DNA from: Antedon mediterranea
Lineage: Eukaryota > Echinodermata > Crinoidea > Comatulida > Antedonidae
Direction of reading: 5' to 3'
Assembly (NCBI RefSeq): GCF_964355755.1
Contig: NC_092678.1
Span: 17,272,922-17,336,921 of the forward strand
DNA: 64,000 nt
Position numbers and translations under genes: made by a program. The stretch's first letter is position 1. Every line of letters starts with the position of its first letter. The notes below the pieces were generated by a model, which saw only the letters and a program-made list of their open reading frames with translations, was not told where the DNA came from and did not search any database. Shown here one piece after another: positions 25,302 through 36,774 of this stretch.

Positions 25302-25373
25302 AATGTAACCAATGACGGCAAACCAACAAATGCATTTTCAGGCAATGTAGAAATGCCGTTAGTGCTTAAATCC
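25302..25373 (-). CDS. LRR exon (72 nt), first repeat after the N-cap
   Basis: Minus strand, phase 2-2. It reads DLSTNGISTLPENAFVGL then PSLVTL. It joins in frame to the upstream LRR N-cap exon, whose final TT plus this exon's G makes a leucine codon. Its unit is the most diverged of the 19-26 kb series. Confidence 0.85.
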
Positions 25374-26199
25374 CTTCAAAATAAAAACAGTTGGTAAATA
25401 ACAGTTCACGAGTTGAGGTTGTCTTCTTTGGGGAAAATAGTTACAGTTTTGTGTGTTTGTCAGTGGATGAAATAGTGACCGTAAGATAATTTATCTGTAT
25501 TGTACTGTTATTGTATATTACGTGTCAGTGAAAATTAAAGAGGATCGATAACAGTACAAACGTTATAATATTATTCAATTTAAAATGCAAAGTGTTTTCG
25601 ATTGAGTACGTTAGGAATAGGTCGTCAATTTATATGATCGCTAAACACTACAGGAAAAACGTTTCTTAAATGGAGAGATATATCAAACCTTTAATAAATC
25701 TTAAAGGCAATTGATCAATAATCAATTCCTATACCATAATCAGAAATTTAGCAGCAGCGTTAATAAAAGATAAACGTTTTCTCCAACAATTTTCAAGGAG
25801 AGTCAGCTAAAGTTAAGAATACTTTGTATGATTTAAGCTTTGTACAGTAAGTTATTTGTATAGGTAGCCTCTATAAAAGAGAAAGATAGTGCATATCTGA
25901 ACTCAAACCAACACAGCTGATTTAATCTGAAGGTATACAATAATTGAAGTATAACAAAACAAATAAAGCGAGCAATTTATACAGAAAATCGATGTTATCT
26001 GTATAGCAAACAGTGCTCGATGAAAAGTTTGGCTAGCTCAACTAAAGATTAATAAAACATCTCACACATTGATTCAATGACGTAAGCAAATACTTAACAC
26101 TGACAAAAGGTAACATGATTTTTTTTAATTTATGAATAAACCAAGTACCAACATAATATAGATATGTTTTCAAACAAATATTCCTTTTTACTTAATCTT

Positions 26200-26660
26200 T
26201 AAATAAACATTGTACAAAATACAGTTCGTTACTGTATATCAAATTGATGAACGTAGGAAGTCTCAACATTAATATGATTCGCACAACTTAGTGCCTTAAA
26301 TTCTAATATTCATTACATTATGTGTAACTATATACTATGCTGGGTTTTGAATTGAGGTATTTTCAGTTCGAGTCACCCACGATGGTATTGTTTTATTTAT
26401 TGTTAGTGTCGATAGTGAGAGGCATTTTGGAAGCACATTGCTGCACATACCAATCAATACGGAACTTACGTACGGAAACATTCTTAGTTAAATGTGTATG
26501 TTTTTGGGGATTATTCTTAATTAGGCCTACATTAAATAATCCTACTTTTCCATCGTATCATTTTCATTTCTATAATTTGTACCAGTACACTCGTCTTTTA
26601 TCATAATTCAGCCATTTATGTAGGCCTACAGATTTCACTTTGCACTAAACAGGTTTTTGG
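26200..26660. repeat. Diverged fifth unit of the LRR-intron array
   Basis: Landmarks of the 1.6-kb unit recur in order (GCACAACTTAGTGCCTT, ATTCATTA, then TTTTCAGTTCGAGTC and TATTGTTTTATTTATT), but with heavy divergence. The plus-strand frame at 26337-26606 looks like a shadow and not a gene. Confidence 0.45.
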
Positions 26661-26671
26661 ATGATACTTAC

Positions 26672-26787
26672 AAATATGTTATTGGTTGATGATTATTGTA
26701 GTTCCTTACTGATTCCTCCTCGGCTGTAGTAATATAATTCCGACAACTTAAGTAGCTAAATGTACACTCGCATCCAGTTGGACATAT
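26672..26787 (-). CDS. LRR N-terminal cap exon, CUB-LRR receptor gene
   Basis: A 116-nt minus-strand exon between TTTTTAACACAG and GTAAGTATC. It reads ICPTGCECTFSYLSC, matching the C-P-x-x-C-x-C-x(n)-C pattern of LRRNT caps. About 20 residues leading to ...ITYL follow. It ends in phase 2, exactly what the LRR exons need. Its start reads in phase 0, whereas the CUB exon ends in phase 1. A small linking exon in 26.8-28.7 kb is therefore expected, and I did not find it. Confidence 0.7.
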
Positions 26788-27149
26788 CTGTGTTAAAAAT
26801 AATTTTTCTGTACAAAAAAAATTGTGAAATTAGCTTTAGTAACTAGTTTAATTCAAATGGACAGTAAAACCCTAAATATAGCAATAGAAATGTATTAACT
26901 ATGTTTATGATTTAACTATTAATGGTATGGTACTTTGCTCTTGAGTAGTATTGGAAGTTTTTTAAAGGTATAGGTGTATCTTTATTCTGGTATTTTTTCT
27001 TCAAAGATATCATAAACTCAGCATATCATTTTGATACACTAACTGTTGTACATCTGCAATTTTCGATTCGAGGATTTGCCGCACACCGGCTAAATATTTA
27101 GTACAAAAAAAAATCTCTTGTTACTTCAAATGTCTCTCAATGTTTCCAA

Positions 27150-28030
27150 TTAGGTCTGCCGGTGTAATTGGTATAGTCTACAACAACGTTCCGCAACCTT
27201 TTTTGACAGCGACCCCATGATCCTATTTTGTGAATTTTCGCGACCCAACATTGCGTATTTGATCTTACAGACCCCACTGTGGGGCCTGTGTCAAATCGAA
27301 TTTTGTTAAATGACACCCTAGATGGCTGAAAATGGTACTCTCGCACATAAAAATCATGATAGATGGCACCTCTAGTTAGCCGGAAATGACACTCTAATAA
27401 TGGCGCGCTCGCAATTGGCAAAACGGTCGTAGCCTTTTTTTTCCGCCGGTAAACACATTTGCGTTCAATGCTAACGTCAAGGGGTTCTCCCGAACCATAA
27501 CGATTTCTCCTGGCTAGGGCCTAAACAACATTGCTATGAGTGTAATTTGGGATGGACCTGTTTATATTGTTCTTTCTATTATTCTAATGTTCATTGTAAA
27601 AATTCCCACCGCCGGTACATCAAAGTTCGCAGTTTTTCAGTCAAGTTACACACTCCTTTGCAAAGTACAAACAAAATAGCGTCGTAAAACCAGTTGGTAT
27701 GTTAATAAATCCACCTCCTAAAAGGGGATTCCTCACTTGTATATTAACAACGAACTATGCGTCAAAAGCGTCCATTGCCCCGTCGTCGATTCCCAATAAT
27801 GTGTACGCTACGGACTCACTGCGCGTCAGTACCTGTTGATGTAAAATGTAATCAATGTTGTAGATTCTACAAAACTAAGAATATTTCACATATAGGCCTA
27901 GATCAGTGTATAATTGATAACAAATTTCAGTATCGGAGACAAATTCGCGACCCATATAAATTTTTTTTTGCGACCCAAACATTGGGTCGCGACCCATATG
28001 TTGCTCCTTGTCTATCTTCTCCGGAGTATT
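27150..28030. repeat. Probable inverted-repeat DNA element (GCGACCC type)
   Basis: Lines such as TTTTTGACAGCGACCCCATG and TTTCGCGACCCAACATTG near 27200-27255 recur near 27945-28000 (CGCGACCCATA, TTGCGACCCAAACATTGGGTCGCGACCC). Similar GCGACCC-rich termini are common in hAT-type elements. Boundaries and superfamily were not resolved. The plus-strand frame at 27757-28137 within it is not recognised. Confidence 0.35.
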
Positions 28031-28766
28031 GGTTATATAAAGTCGGAGACGTGGTGCAATTATGTTTTGCAATTGAGGATACCAGAGTGATTCATGAATG
28101 TGTCGTTTGTAACAATATCGAATTTCTACCGGGATAAAGTAACTTTGCATTATAGTTATTTGGAAACCTCATACCAGTACGTTTGTGAATGTCTTCCAAT
28201 TTATCAATTGTTTTTGCAGAGGGTGCTTTAAGATTTTAGGTTGAACAGGGAGCGTTTGTTTGCCTAATTCTCTGTGTCTAATTATCAATCAAGTAAAGAG
28301 CATATACTAGATTATGATTAATTAATTAAATATTTTTATTAAAAAAAAAAAATTATTTATTTTTTATATTATTCTTCATTTATCAGACTTATAATAGGCC
28401 ATTTTTTAGTTTTAATAAAGTTAATCAATTCCATAGAAAAGACCGAAATAATAATGTTTCTACTTATAAAAGACAAAATAAACAGATTAATTTCAACACA
28501 ACCTCATTGAACTGGCAGCGCAGCTAGTTTGACTATTTCTTTTTCAAGTAAATCCAATTGGTCAATGTGGATAACTCTTATGTGACATTAAAATGGCATA
28601 TTCAACAAAATATTCAAAAACATTATTTTTTCAGGGGATAATATATCTTCAATTCTCATTTTACTTATATTTTCAGGTTAGCCTAAAATGTGAATACTTT
28701 CTTGCACCAATTAAATTAAAAAATAATATATAAACTATTTTCTAAATTATGTTAACAATCACTTAC

Positions 28767-29108
28767 CCTGTGGAACAATTACTGCTGTAACTGTTGCATT
28801 AAATCCTCTCTTTGTTACACTCTCATCAGTAGATAAAGAAATCCACATTGTGTTGTTGTTGGAAACTAGAGAATCAAATGCTGAACCTGTAAATCTAACT
28901 TTATATTCATTTCCTGAAAATGCTATATTCAAAAAATCAAATGCGTCCTCCAGTTGAAAGTCGTTGAATTCAATACGAATAACCAACTCCGGAGAGGTTG
29001 TAACCATCCATTTACACTTGAAATTGTTGTTGTAATCATTCGGATAATTAGGAGACCAAAATACATATGATGAGTTCTCAGATTCAAGATGAATATCCAT
29101 GTTACATT
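28767..29108 (-). CDS. CUB-domain exon, CUB-LRR receptor gene
   Basis: A 342-nt (114-codon) minus-strand exon, phase 1-1, between TTCTCTTTTTGCAG and GTAAGTG. It begins with CNMDIHLESENSSYVFWSPN, continues YPNDYNNN and C-K-W, and ends with FNATVTAVIVPQ. CUB hallmarks are the SPNYPNDY motif, the conserved C-x-W pair, the E-F-N-D-F-x-L-E-D strand and the final F-x-A-x-x-x strand. CUB is an extracellular protein-binding module. It joins in frame to the signal-peptide exon, since both borders are phase 1. Confidence 0.88.
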
Positions 29109-29346
29109 CTGCAAAAAGAGAAATAAGATAATAATAATACACGGATAAATGTATATAGGCCTACTGATACTATTGTATTAATAGAAAAATAGCGTGATTG
29201 ATAATTTAGGTAATCACAATATTTTATATTTTCAAAATAACCTTAAAGGTAATATATCCGGATAATCCTATACTATCTAATTGTTATTGATGGTTTTAAT
29301 ATGATAGGCCTAATAATGATAATAATAATAATGATTATGATATGAT

Positions 29347-29670
<324 letters not shown>

Positions 29671-30274
29671 AAGGATAAGGATAATAGTTCATTCTTATAA
29701 TAGTGCATATATTATCAAGCTCTCAATGCGCTGCACATTATTACCGCGGAAATTGTTTTGGATCATACACGTATAGAAACATACTCCCATTATTACTAGT
29801 TATTTTTACCCATCCATGTGTTTTTATAATATAGTTTTAACAACAATTATTGTCATTTAATCAGGCCGTGCTATATAGTATAAAATAGGGTACACATAAT
29901 ACATAAAATTACATTAGATTACAAATGTACAAATAGTAATTAATCAGTAATTGCCACGGCCCAGTTATCCCATTTATAAAAGTGTGAATTTTATCAATTA
30001 TTACCTATTGATGAAAAATATTTGATTTCCGTGTATACTTTGGTAACTAAATCGAGTAAGTTTACTACCAGGTGTCCAGATTTAACTGTACAAGGAAAGT
30101 TAGCACCTACTCTTTCGCCAAAACCTAAATCTGCACATGCGCCAAAGCTTGGTGTACCAGGTCAATACAATTTACCAATAACATAGCCTTCTTAACTTAT
30201 GTAAAATTAAATAAACAACAATCGTCTGACTGAGTTCATGTTATTGATTAAACTCATAGTCAGACAATTTTTAG

Positions 30275-30690
30275 TATGTTATGTAGAAACGGAATCACGA
30301 TTGATCAAGAGAGATAAACCATTTGTGTAAAATTGTAGCCAATTATAATTTCTAATGGATTCTCAAATGTTATTGATTTAAAAAGACAATTAGTCGGGCA
30401 ATTGTTGTTTATAATTATGTTCTACAGAATTAACCAGTTTTCTGTAGAAAAGAAATGACGGTTGCTCAAGATAGAAATGATTGTGTAAAATTTCGGAGAA
30501 TTAAATTTTTCAATCCACACATTATAAGTTTTAAAAAAAAAATCAGTCGGGCAATTGTTGTTTCTATGTTCTACAGTATTGACCAGTTTTCTGTAGAAAG
30601 AGAATCACGGTTGGGAATTGCTCAATATAAAAACGATTGTGTAAAATTGTGGAGAATTACGACTTTCAATCAATTCTTATTTATATTTTT
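30275..30690. repeat. Minisatellite, about three imperfect units
   Basis: Units contain GTAGAAA...GAATCACGGTTG, GATTGTGTAAAATT and AGTCGGGCAATTGTTGTTT. They recur at about 30285, 30445 and 30595 with variable spacing. It lies in intron 1, close to the first exon of the CUB-LRR gene. Confidence 0.65.
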
Positions 30691-30737
30691 TTGATTTAAA
30701 AAGTAAAATAAGTTGAAGTACTTGAAAGCATACTCAC

Positions 30738-30798
30738 GACTAGAACAGCTTGAAAACGGTACAACAACCAACAACATGATAACGCTAAAGATAAACAT
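30738..30798 (-). CDS. First coding exon (signal peptide), CUB-LRR receptor gene
   Basis: The ATG at 30798 opens MFIFSVIMLLVVVPFSSCSS, a classic signal peptide with a hydrophobic core and small residues before cleavage. It stops at a GTGAGT donor after one base of the next codon (phase 1), matching the CUB exon. A TATA-like TTATAAG lies about 105 bp upstream of the ATG (30901-30907, minus). The gene product should be secreted or membrane-bound. Its order is signal, CUB, LRRNT, then at least six or seven LRRs, with the end outside the window. Confidence 0.75.
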
Positions 30799-30900
30799 CT
30801 TGTTACGTATTTCAGTACTGATTCGTTGACGATTTCCGCAATTCCGTAAGTTCACTCACTCGTATCCGCGAATGAAACTTACCTCCGTGATTCTTTCCAA

Positions 30901-30907
30901 CTTATAA
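30901..30907 (-). promoter_or_regulatory. TATA-like box upstream of the CUB-LRR gene
   Basis: TTATAAG on the minus strand, about 100 bp before the start codon of the signal-peptide exon. Position and sequence fit a core promoter, but AT-rich DNA yields such motifs by chance. Confidence 0.25.
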
Positions 30908-31539
30908 CACTTGTTTTTGGTGGTCTTCATTAAATTATGATATTGCTGTTAGACAATTTACAACATTGATTAGATAAATTGTATCACCAGGCCTATACTA
31001 AATAAATTATGAGTTTGTTACTGATGTTGCATGTATTATGTTGTTCTACAATAATTTTAACCTTTATAAGATTATACTAAGATCTGGTTGCGTTGTTCTT
31101 CGATCGTGTTGTTAAGTTTGTAAACGTTTAATTGAATTATCAGATATATCCTTTGATTAATTATTTATTTGTTTACAAACCGTTGAGAGAAGACTGATAC
31201 GAGTCCATCTGTTAAAGTCTTCATTTTGCCATTAGTTGTATACATAATGCATATATACATAAACGTATTTCATCGTAATATTTATGTTTCAAAGAAGTAA
31301 TAATTATTAAATCTTCTTATGTGCTTCAGATAAAATATTTATGTTTAACCAAAAGTAGTAAATGTTTGTTTCATTATCTTCATGTCAAACGCACACATAG
31401 TTTTTATTCATATTAGTGGAGTTGATGAATCAAATTATGTCAATACTAAAAATTAACTCCTTTGCTAACGTACTGTTAGATAAATTGTTGATAAATAAAT
31501 CATGATAACAACCTCATTGTTTCTCAATTGAACGCAACG

Positions 31540-32022
31540 TATGAACGTAGACGCAACGCTAGCGAGTTGACCAATGACAAGCGACAGTTCGAATAATCCA
31601 TCGCTTGTGATTGGTCAAATCCCTTATGTTGCGCTAAGCTTAGTTCTCACTTGGACGCATCGTAAGAACGTAGACGCAACGCAAGCGAGCAGTTACCAAT
31701 GACAAGCGACAGTTCGAATAATCCATCGCTTGTGATTGGTCAAATCCCTTACGTTGCGCTAAGCTTAGTTTTCACTTGGACGCATCGTAAGAACGTAGAC
31801 GCAACGCAAGGAAGCAGTGACCAATGACAAGCGACAGTTCGAATAATCTATCGCTTGTGATTGGTCAAATCCCTTACGTTGCGCTAAGCTTAGTTCTCAC
31901 TTGGACACATCGTAAGAACGTAGACGCAACGCAAGGGAGCAGTGACCAAAGACAAGCGACAGTTCGAATAATCTATCGCTTGTGATTGGTCAAATCCCTT
32001 ACGTTGTGTGTCTAGTGAGAAC
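31540..32022. repeat. Four-unit tandem array with CCAAT boxes and inverted repeats
   Basis: Four copies of a unit of about 118 bp, each containing GAACGTAGACGCAACGC, TGACCAATGACAAGCGACAG, ATCGCTTGTGATTGGTCAAA and ACTTGGACGCATCGTAA. Each unit holds CCAAT and its reverse ATTGG in an imperfect hairpin (CAAGCG...CGCTTG). Related single pieces lie at 32230-32370 and 56890-57190. The array sits between the divergent start codons at 30798 and 32999. Confidence 0.85.
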
Positions 32023-32224
32023 GAAGTTTAAAATATAGCGTAAAGCTTGGTTCCAACTTCATCAACAGACAGTTTACATTGTTTATGTTCAAGAAGCCAA
32101 AGAGGCTTGTCTTTGTAGTCTACAAAATGAAACATGAAACATGAAACATAAAACATAGAAAGACGCATTACAATTACAAAAAAATGACATTTTGAGACAG
32201 AAAAAGAAAAAATACAAAGTTAGA

Positions 32225-32375
32225 TCAACGCAAGGACGTAACGCAACGCAACGTGATTTGACCAATCTCAAGCGATGGATTATTCCAACAGTCGAGTGTG
32301 ATTGGTCAACTCGCGATCGCTTGCCTTGCGTCTACGTCCTTGCGCTGCGTCCTAGTGGGAACCGAGATTTAAGGC
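32225..32375. repeat. Palindromic element related to the tandem array
   Basis: CAACGCAAGGACGTAACGCAA on one side and TTGCGTCTACGTCCTTGCG on the other frame a core with TTGACCAATCTCAAGCGATGG and GTGTGATTGGTCAACTCGC. This is a fold-back MITE-like structure and probably the source family of the 31540-32022 array. Confidence 0.65.
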
Positions 32376-32998
32376 TGTGTTTCCCCCGCAGCGTAAAACA
32401 AATGATCAGTCAACCAAACAGATGATTAAAGCAAAAATAAAGTGCGCATGAACCGTCATTACCGGACACAAGTGTCCAATCACAACGCAACAATGTGTAT
32501 TTTATGTAAAAAAGTATCGCATTTATCCGAAATATCTGATTTTTCAGGAACTTTATCGGTTAATTTGTATCGATAAATATCTTATTTAATTTAATTATAT
32601 CTTAATTATCTTATCCTATTTTTCCTATTTTGATATTTCAATGTAAATGTCATTGTATGCCTATTATTAACTGTAGTTTAGCGCGTCTTGTTTTTAATAT
32701 CAAAACATCAACAATTGCAGGGAAGGACCATAGGTAAACCCGATTGTTTACATTTTATTTTCTGAATTATGTTATTCTGTATAAATATGTTTTAAATAAA
32801 TGAAATAAAAACGTTTTAAAAGTTTATTCAATATTGCCGTTATGCGCCGCCAACAACATTTATTATTTATTTTTAAAGAAAGTTTGTGATTTCTTGTCGA
32901 CAATAGAGGGCCTCCCATATAAACTGTGATGGCGACGCCCATGAAACTAATAAAGGTCTTTCAGTTCGCCGAATGATTGTTGTAAATAAACAACAACA

Positions 32999-33169
32999 AT
33001 GTTTCGAGCTTTGTATGACTATCAAAGTAAAGATGGGAAGTCTATGAACTTTCAGAAAGGGCAACGGTTTACCTTGCTTGACAAAAGCAACGGTCATTGG
33101 TGGCAAGTTATGTCCGATCAGTCCGGTACGGTAGGATACGTACCGGCGAATTATGTCACAAAAGATGAG
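32999..33169 (+). CDS. NCKIPSD: NCKIPSD/SPIN90 orthologue, exon 1: N-terminal SH3 domain
   Basis: The ATG follows CAACAACA. It encodes MFRALYDYQSKDGKSMNFQK and on through GHWWQV to GYVPANYV, a complete SH3 fold with the ALYDY, WW and P-x-N-Y binding residues. An SH3 placed at residue 1 with this register is characteristic of NCKIPSD (SPIN90/DIP/WISH). That protein binds Nck, WASP-family and dynamin proline motifs and activates Arp2/3 to seed linear actin filaments. Donor GTAAGG after codon 57, phase 0. Confidence 0.9.
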
Positions 33170-33517
33170 GTAAGGACGGTCTGTTCTCGCGCAGTATGAT
33201 GGATGGATGGAAGTGGGATGTGTTTGGCCTAGGCTAGCTAGCTAGCCTAGCTACTTGAAGATCTATAGGTCTAAAGAAATTGGCTATGAATCTAGACCAG
33301 GGAGAGAAGTGACTGCCCTGCTGCATCATAGCCTAGCTAGGCCTTCTTTCTCTATTTATCAAACATTTAATCACATGGATGGAAATTGAAACACAGCATG
33401 CTTGCGATGTAGGGGAGGGCCTATCTAGGCCTAGGCGGCCAGGCTAGACGATCATGTAAAAACCGTAAAATATAACGAAAATGATTAGGCCTAGGCCTAG
33501 ATCAGTGGTAGGTTTTT

Positions 33518-33653
33518 AGTTGCGTGGACGCGACTCTATAGTTCACTATGTCGGTTGTTCTGTCTGTCGGTCGGTCAGTTTGTCTGTCGGTATGTCTGCC
33601 GGTCCGGTATCACTATGCATTGTAGCACGCGACTTAATGACTTGGCCTTGTTT
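33518..33653 (+). mobile_element. Short GTCGCG-type insertion element, copy 3
   Basis: Starts AGTTGCGTGGACGCGACTC, has the GTCGGTCTGTC-rich middle and ends GCACGCGACTTAATGACTTG then GCCTTGTTTA. It lies in NCKIPSD intron 1, away from the LRR units, so it is an independent insertion of the same family. Confidence 0.6.
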
Positions 33654-33687
33654 ATAAAAAAAGGATCCGGCACATCTTCTATAATCT

Positions 33688-34290
33688 TAATGCACTTGTC
33701 AATTGTATGACCCACTATACGACCTCCGGGCGAGGTGTGTCATTTGTCCAAAGTATGCACCCGTGTGTAAAAAATATGTATTACCTTTAGGTGACCATGA
33801 CGCACTGTGACCATGTTGTTTATTATATGGTGGGTGGTAATTGACATTGACATTGACACACCATTGTTCATTGATATGATGTACCATCTAGGTTTTTTGA
33901 TGCACCCTTGTGTCAATAATTATTTGTAAATGACGCACTTCTCCTGGGGGTCGTATAGTGGGTCATTTTGACAATGACAAATGTGCATAATTTAAAGCCT
34001 ATATCACTTGTCAATTGTATGACCCACTCTATGACCCCCCCCCCCCCCCACACACACATTTGTCTGATGTGCGTCATTTAACATATTAAGAACATTACCT
34101 TGTTGGTTATAATATAGTGGGTGAGTGGTAGAGTGACATACATTGAAAATACCATTGTTTATTGATGTAACCTACCATTTAAGTTTTTTGTTGCACCCCT
34201 GCGTCAATAATTATTTGTAAATGATGCACCCATGACGCACCTCTCCCGGGAGTCGTATTGTGAGTCATTCAATTGAAAAGGTGCATTACA
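33688..34290. mobile_element. Two adjacent fold-back MITEs (GACCCACTATACGACC type)
   Basis: Arm CACTTGTCAATTGTATGACC (33692) pairs with GGGTCATTTTGACAATGACA near 33958. A second, diverged copy runs from about 34005 (CACTTGTCAATTGTATGACC) to about 34290 (GTGAGTCATTCAATTG). Both have a middle with ACCATTGTTxATTGATxT. The plus and minus frames here are incidental. Confidence 0.6.
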
Positions 34291-34397
34291 CAAAATGTAA
34301 TGTTCGTAATTATGGTATATTGTAGGTGCACGCCTACTAAAAGCATTTAGTATTAATAAATGTTAGTTTATATTTCAATTTTATACAATTTTTTTAA

Positions 34398-34984
34398 AGA
34401 CCCCTTCCCTGCAATTTTGGACGTTTTTTGGAAAATAATACATACATATCACTTTAAAAACATTAAACCATGTCATTCCTTGTCTTAAATGTACGTTTTA
34501 TGGTAAATTATGATAAAAAGTGAGAAACAATGCACTACCTAAGTAGCTCGCGGCGATCGACCTCTCGTGGACGGTCTTAGGCCTAGCCTAGCTAGACTTA
34601 GTTTTGTACGCTAGCTATATACATAGCCTGACGTTGTATAGTTGCTGCATTAATTGTCTTTCTATTTTTGCCAGACTCCGTTGATACAAATTGGGGAAAA
34701 CCCGGTATTTTTGCTGAAAAGTTAGGAGTCTTCCATTTGTTTTGGCTTCACGATCGATCGAAAAGTGGGCGAATTACAGGTGAAAAACAAAAATATCAAT
34801 CCGCGCGCAATGCATTTTGGGATTTATAGCGGGCCGCTATAATTATAAGAATCGATTTATTTTTCACATTTTTAACCGTTTAAAGACGAAAAAAGTTATC
34901 GCAATAGGACCATATAGTATTATTTTTACATTAAATATAGTTTGTGATCTTAAATTAGATCTAAAAAACGTAGGGAATGGGGCT
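34398..34984 (-). mobile_element. T1-short A: 587-bp TTAA transposon derivative
   Basis: Flanked by TTAA at 34394-34397 and 34985-34988. The termini AGACCCCTTCCCTGC... and ...GGGAATGGGGCT are inverted repeats. Its left end matches the reverse complement of 49290-49656, and its right end that of 44991-45255. It therefore equals the two ends of the 4.67-kb element joined with the middle missing. Confidence 0.88.
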
Positions 34985-35024
34985 TTAAACAACTAACATT
35001 AGAAGTTATCAATTACACCAGTCA

Positions 35025-35135
35025 CCGGTGTGATGTGCCCAAATATGGTAGTGATATGCCCAAATATGATAGTGATATGGCCAAATATGGTAGTGATATG
35101 TCCAAATATGGTAGTGATATGACATCATCATGTCC
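35025..35135. repeat. 25-bp tandem repeat within a CCCAAATATGG-type MITE
   Basis: GTGATATGxCCAAATATGGTA is repeated about four times, followed by GACATCATCATGTCCATATA. It is the core of the MITE family seen whole at 37092-37235, locally amplified. Confidence 0.6.
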
Positions 35136-35508
35136 ATATATGGGCAACATTACATTTAATTACATAAACTTATTGCTATGTGTAATAATAAATAAGAAAT
35201 AAGTGGCTTTTGTTATTTTGAATCTTTATTTTTACGTTATTTTATATTTTTTGTTGTTGTAGGATGCATGCATGTAAGAACTTATCAGATTTTGTAAATC
35301 CACAGTGCGTGGTTTTGTTACATTTTTTGGAATAAAGTTACCTATATACATATATATGTGTAATAATACATCATTGATGGATGGACGTTTGAGATGATGT
35401 ACAGTGAACCATTCCAATGTTGTGTTGTAACATAAGTGATCATGTTCGTTGTGTGTGTTTAAATGCTGGTTTACATACTGTCTGTTAATTTATAATTACC
35501 AACTTTGT

Positions 35509-35735
35509 CCTAAGCTCTGTCTACACTAGATGTGGCAAAAAATATGATGCGCCCAAATAAGGTATTCCCAAATGTGGTAGTGATATGACATCATCGTATC
35601 CATATATTATGGGCACATCACACTTTTTTTGTCACATAAAGTTTGAACTTTATAATCTAATTTCATTATTAGGGATGTACATATGATTTCAGAACCATCG
35701 CGAGATTAAGGATATCAATGCATGCACTAATTTCA
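35509..35735. mobile_element. MITE (AGCTCTGTCTACACT type) plus a T3 fragment
   Basis: It begins AGCTCTGTCTACACTAGATG and has the CCCAAAT...GACATCATC...GGGCACATCACACTTTTTTTG core. The second arm is truncated. From 35672 it abuts TTAGGGATGTACATATGATTT, a piece of the 39095-39522 element. Confidence 0.55.
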
Positions 35736-36099
35736 TAGTAACCCTAACCCTTATTGTAATCGAAGCATGAGGCAGTATTAAAGCATTTCTTCTTAAAAGC
35801 AAAAGTTTATTAAAACGTAGTTATGAACCAGCTCGATTTGTGTGGCATTTCAAAGTGATTTTTAATGAAACATGCATTTTGTACAAAAAATAAAAAAATA
35901 CAATGGCGCGGTGGTGTTGTTATCATCTATGGCCGCCACAAAAGTTTACATGCGAATCCGACCAGCCCTCTTTCTTGCACACGCTTGTTGAAACAAAAAT
36001 GAAGAAAAAATCTAAAAGTGCCAAATTTGTCTAGACGCTACAGGCGGTTCTAGAATTCCCTGTCCTTCCCCATTAAAAAAAATGTTACGCATTTCAAAT

Positions 36100-36415
36100 C
36101 TCTCAGACTCTATGACCCCATTTACACTTACGATTTGAACTGGCCCTGGGTCGGCAATCGATAAGTGTAAAAACTTCATAAAGTTAGGCCAGCCCTGGGC
36201 CGGATGCAGACCTGGACCACCTCTCGAGGTGGGTCCAGTAGCGGCTTTTATGTTTGGGCTGGCTTATGCAGTGAACCGTGACCAATGGCTTTAGAAAATG
36301 TAAATTAATCCTCAGGTTTTGCGAACACAAGTGTAAACACGCTAAGAACAGGCTTGAAAAACTTGTACCCGATCCTGGAGCGTCACAGGACTCAATCATA
36401 ATGTGAAATAGGGTC
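36100..36415. mobile_element. Fold-back MITE (GACCCCATTTACACTTA type)
   Basis: TCTATGACCCCATTTACACT on the left pairs with GTGAAATAGGGTCTA on the right, with TGGCCCTGGGTCGGC/GGCCAGCCCTGGGCCGG inner repeats. It sits in NCKIPSD intron 1 just before exon 2. No coding capacity. Confidence 0.5.
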
Positions 36416-36458
36416 TATTTATGTTAAATTACAAATTAATTATTTTATGTGTTTTTAG

Positions 36459-36568
36459 TTACCATCAGATCAAGTTCTTGCGTCTATTGATCGTGCAATG
36501 GAGTTCCTTCATATAGCAGCAACCAATAAGAATGGGGTTTACACACCTGAACAAAGAAAAAGCTTACA
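36459..36568 (+). CDS. NCKIPSD: NCKIPSD orthologue, exon 2
   Basis: 110 nt between TTTTTAG and GTTAAG. It reads LPSDQVLASIDRAMEFLHIA, then NKNGVYTPEQRKSLQ, and aligns with the conserved helical segment after the SH3 domain of vertebrate NCKIPSD. It enters in phase 0 and leaves in phase 2, completing a glutamine codon with exon 3. The minus-strand frame over this area is a shadow. Confidence 0.85.
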
Positions 36569-36774
36569 GTTAAGTGTGTTAAGTTAACCAAGGCAATCCT
36601 AACAGTAGGATGCTGAGCTCTGGAGATCAAAGGGTTTATCTGTGGCTGCGACACAATCAGTTCCACACGTCTTAACAGACACAGCGCGCCGCAGACAATG
36701 TACATTGTACAGTATTGTTGGTATTTGTCGCAGCCAGACATAAGATCAAAGTTCCTATGTTGGCAAGGCAAGCT

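Noticed and set aside
27757-28137. 126-codon plus-strand frame with several cysteines
   Set aside because: It overlaps a repeat with GCGACCC inverted segments and an opposite-strand frame of similar length; no family recognised.
31540-32022. CRISPR array
   Set aside because: The repeats are contiguous 118-bp units without unique spacers, in a eukaryotic intergenic region.
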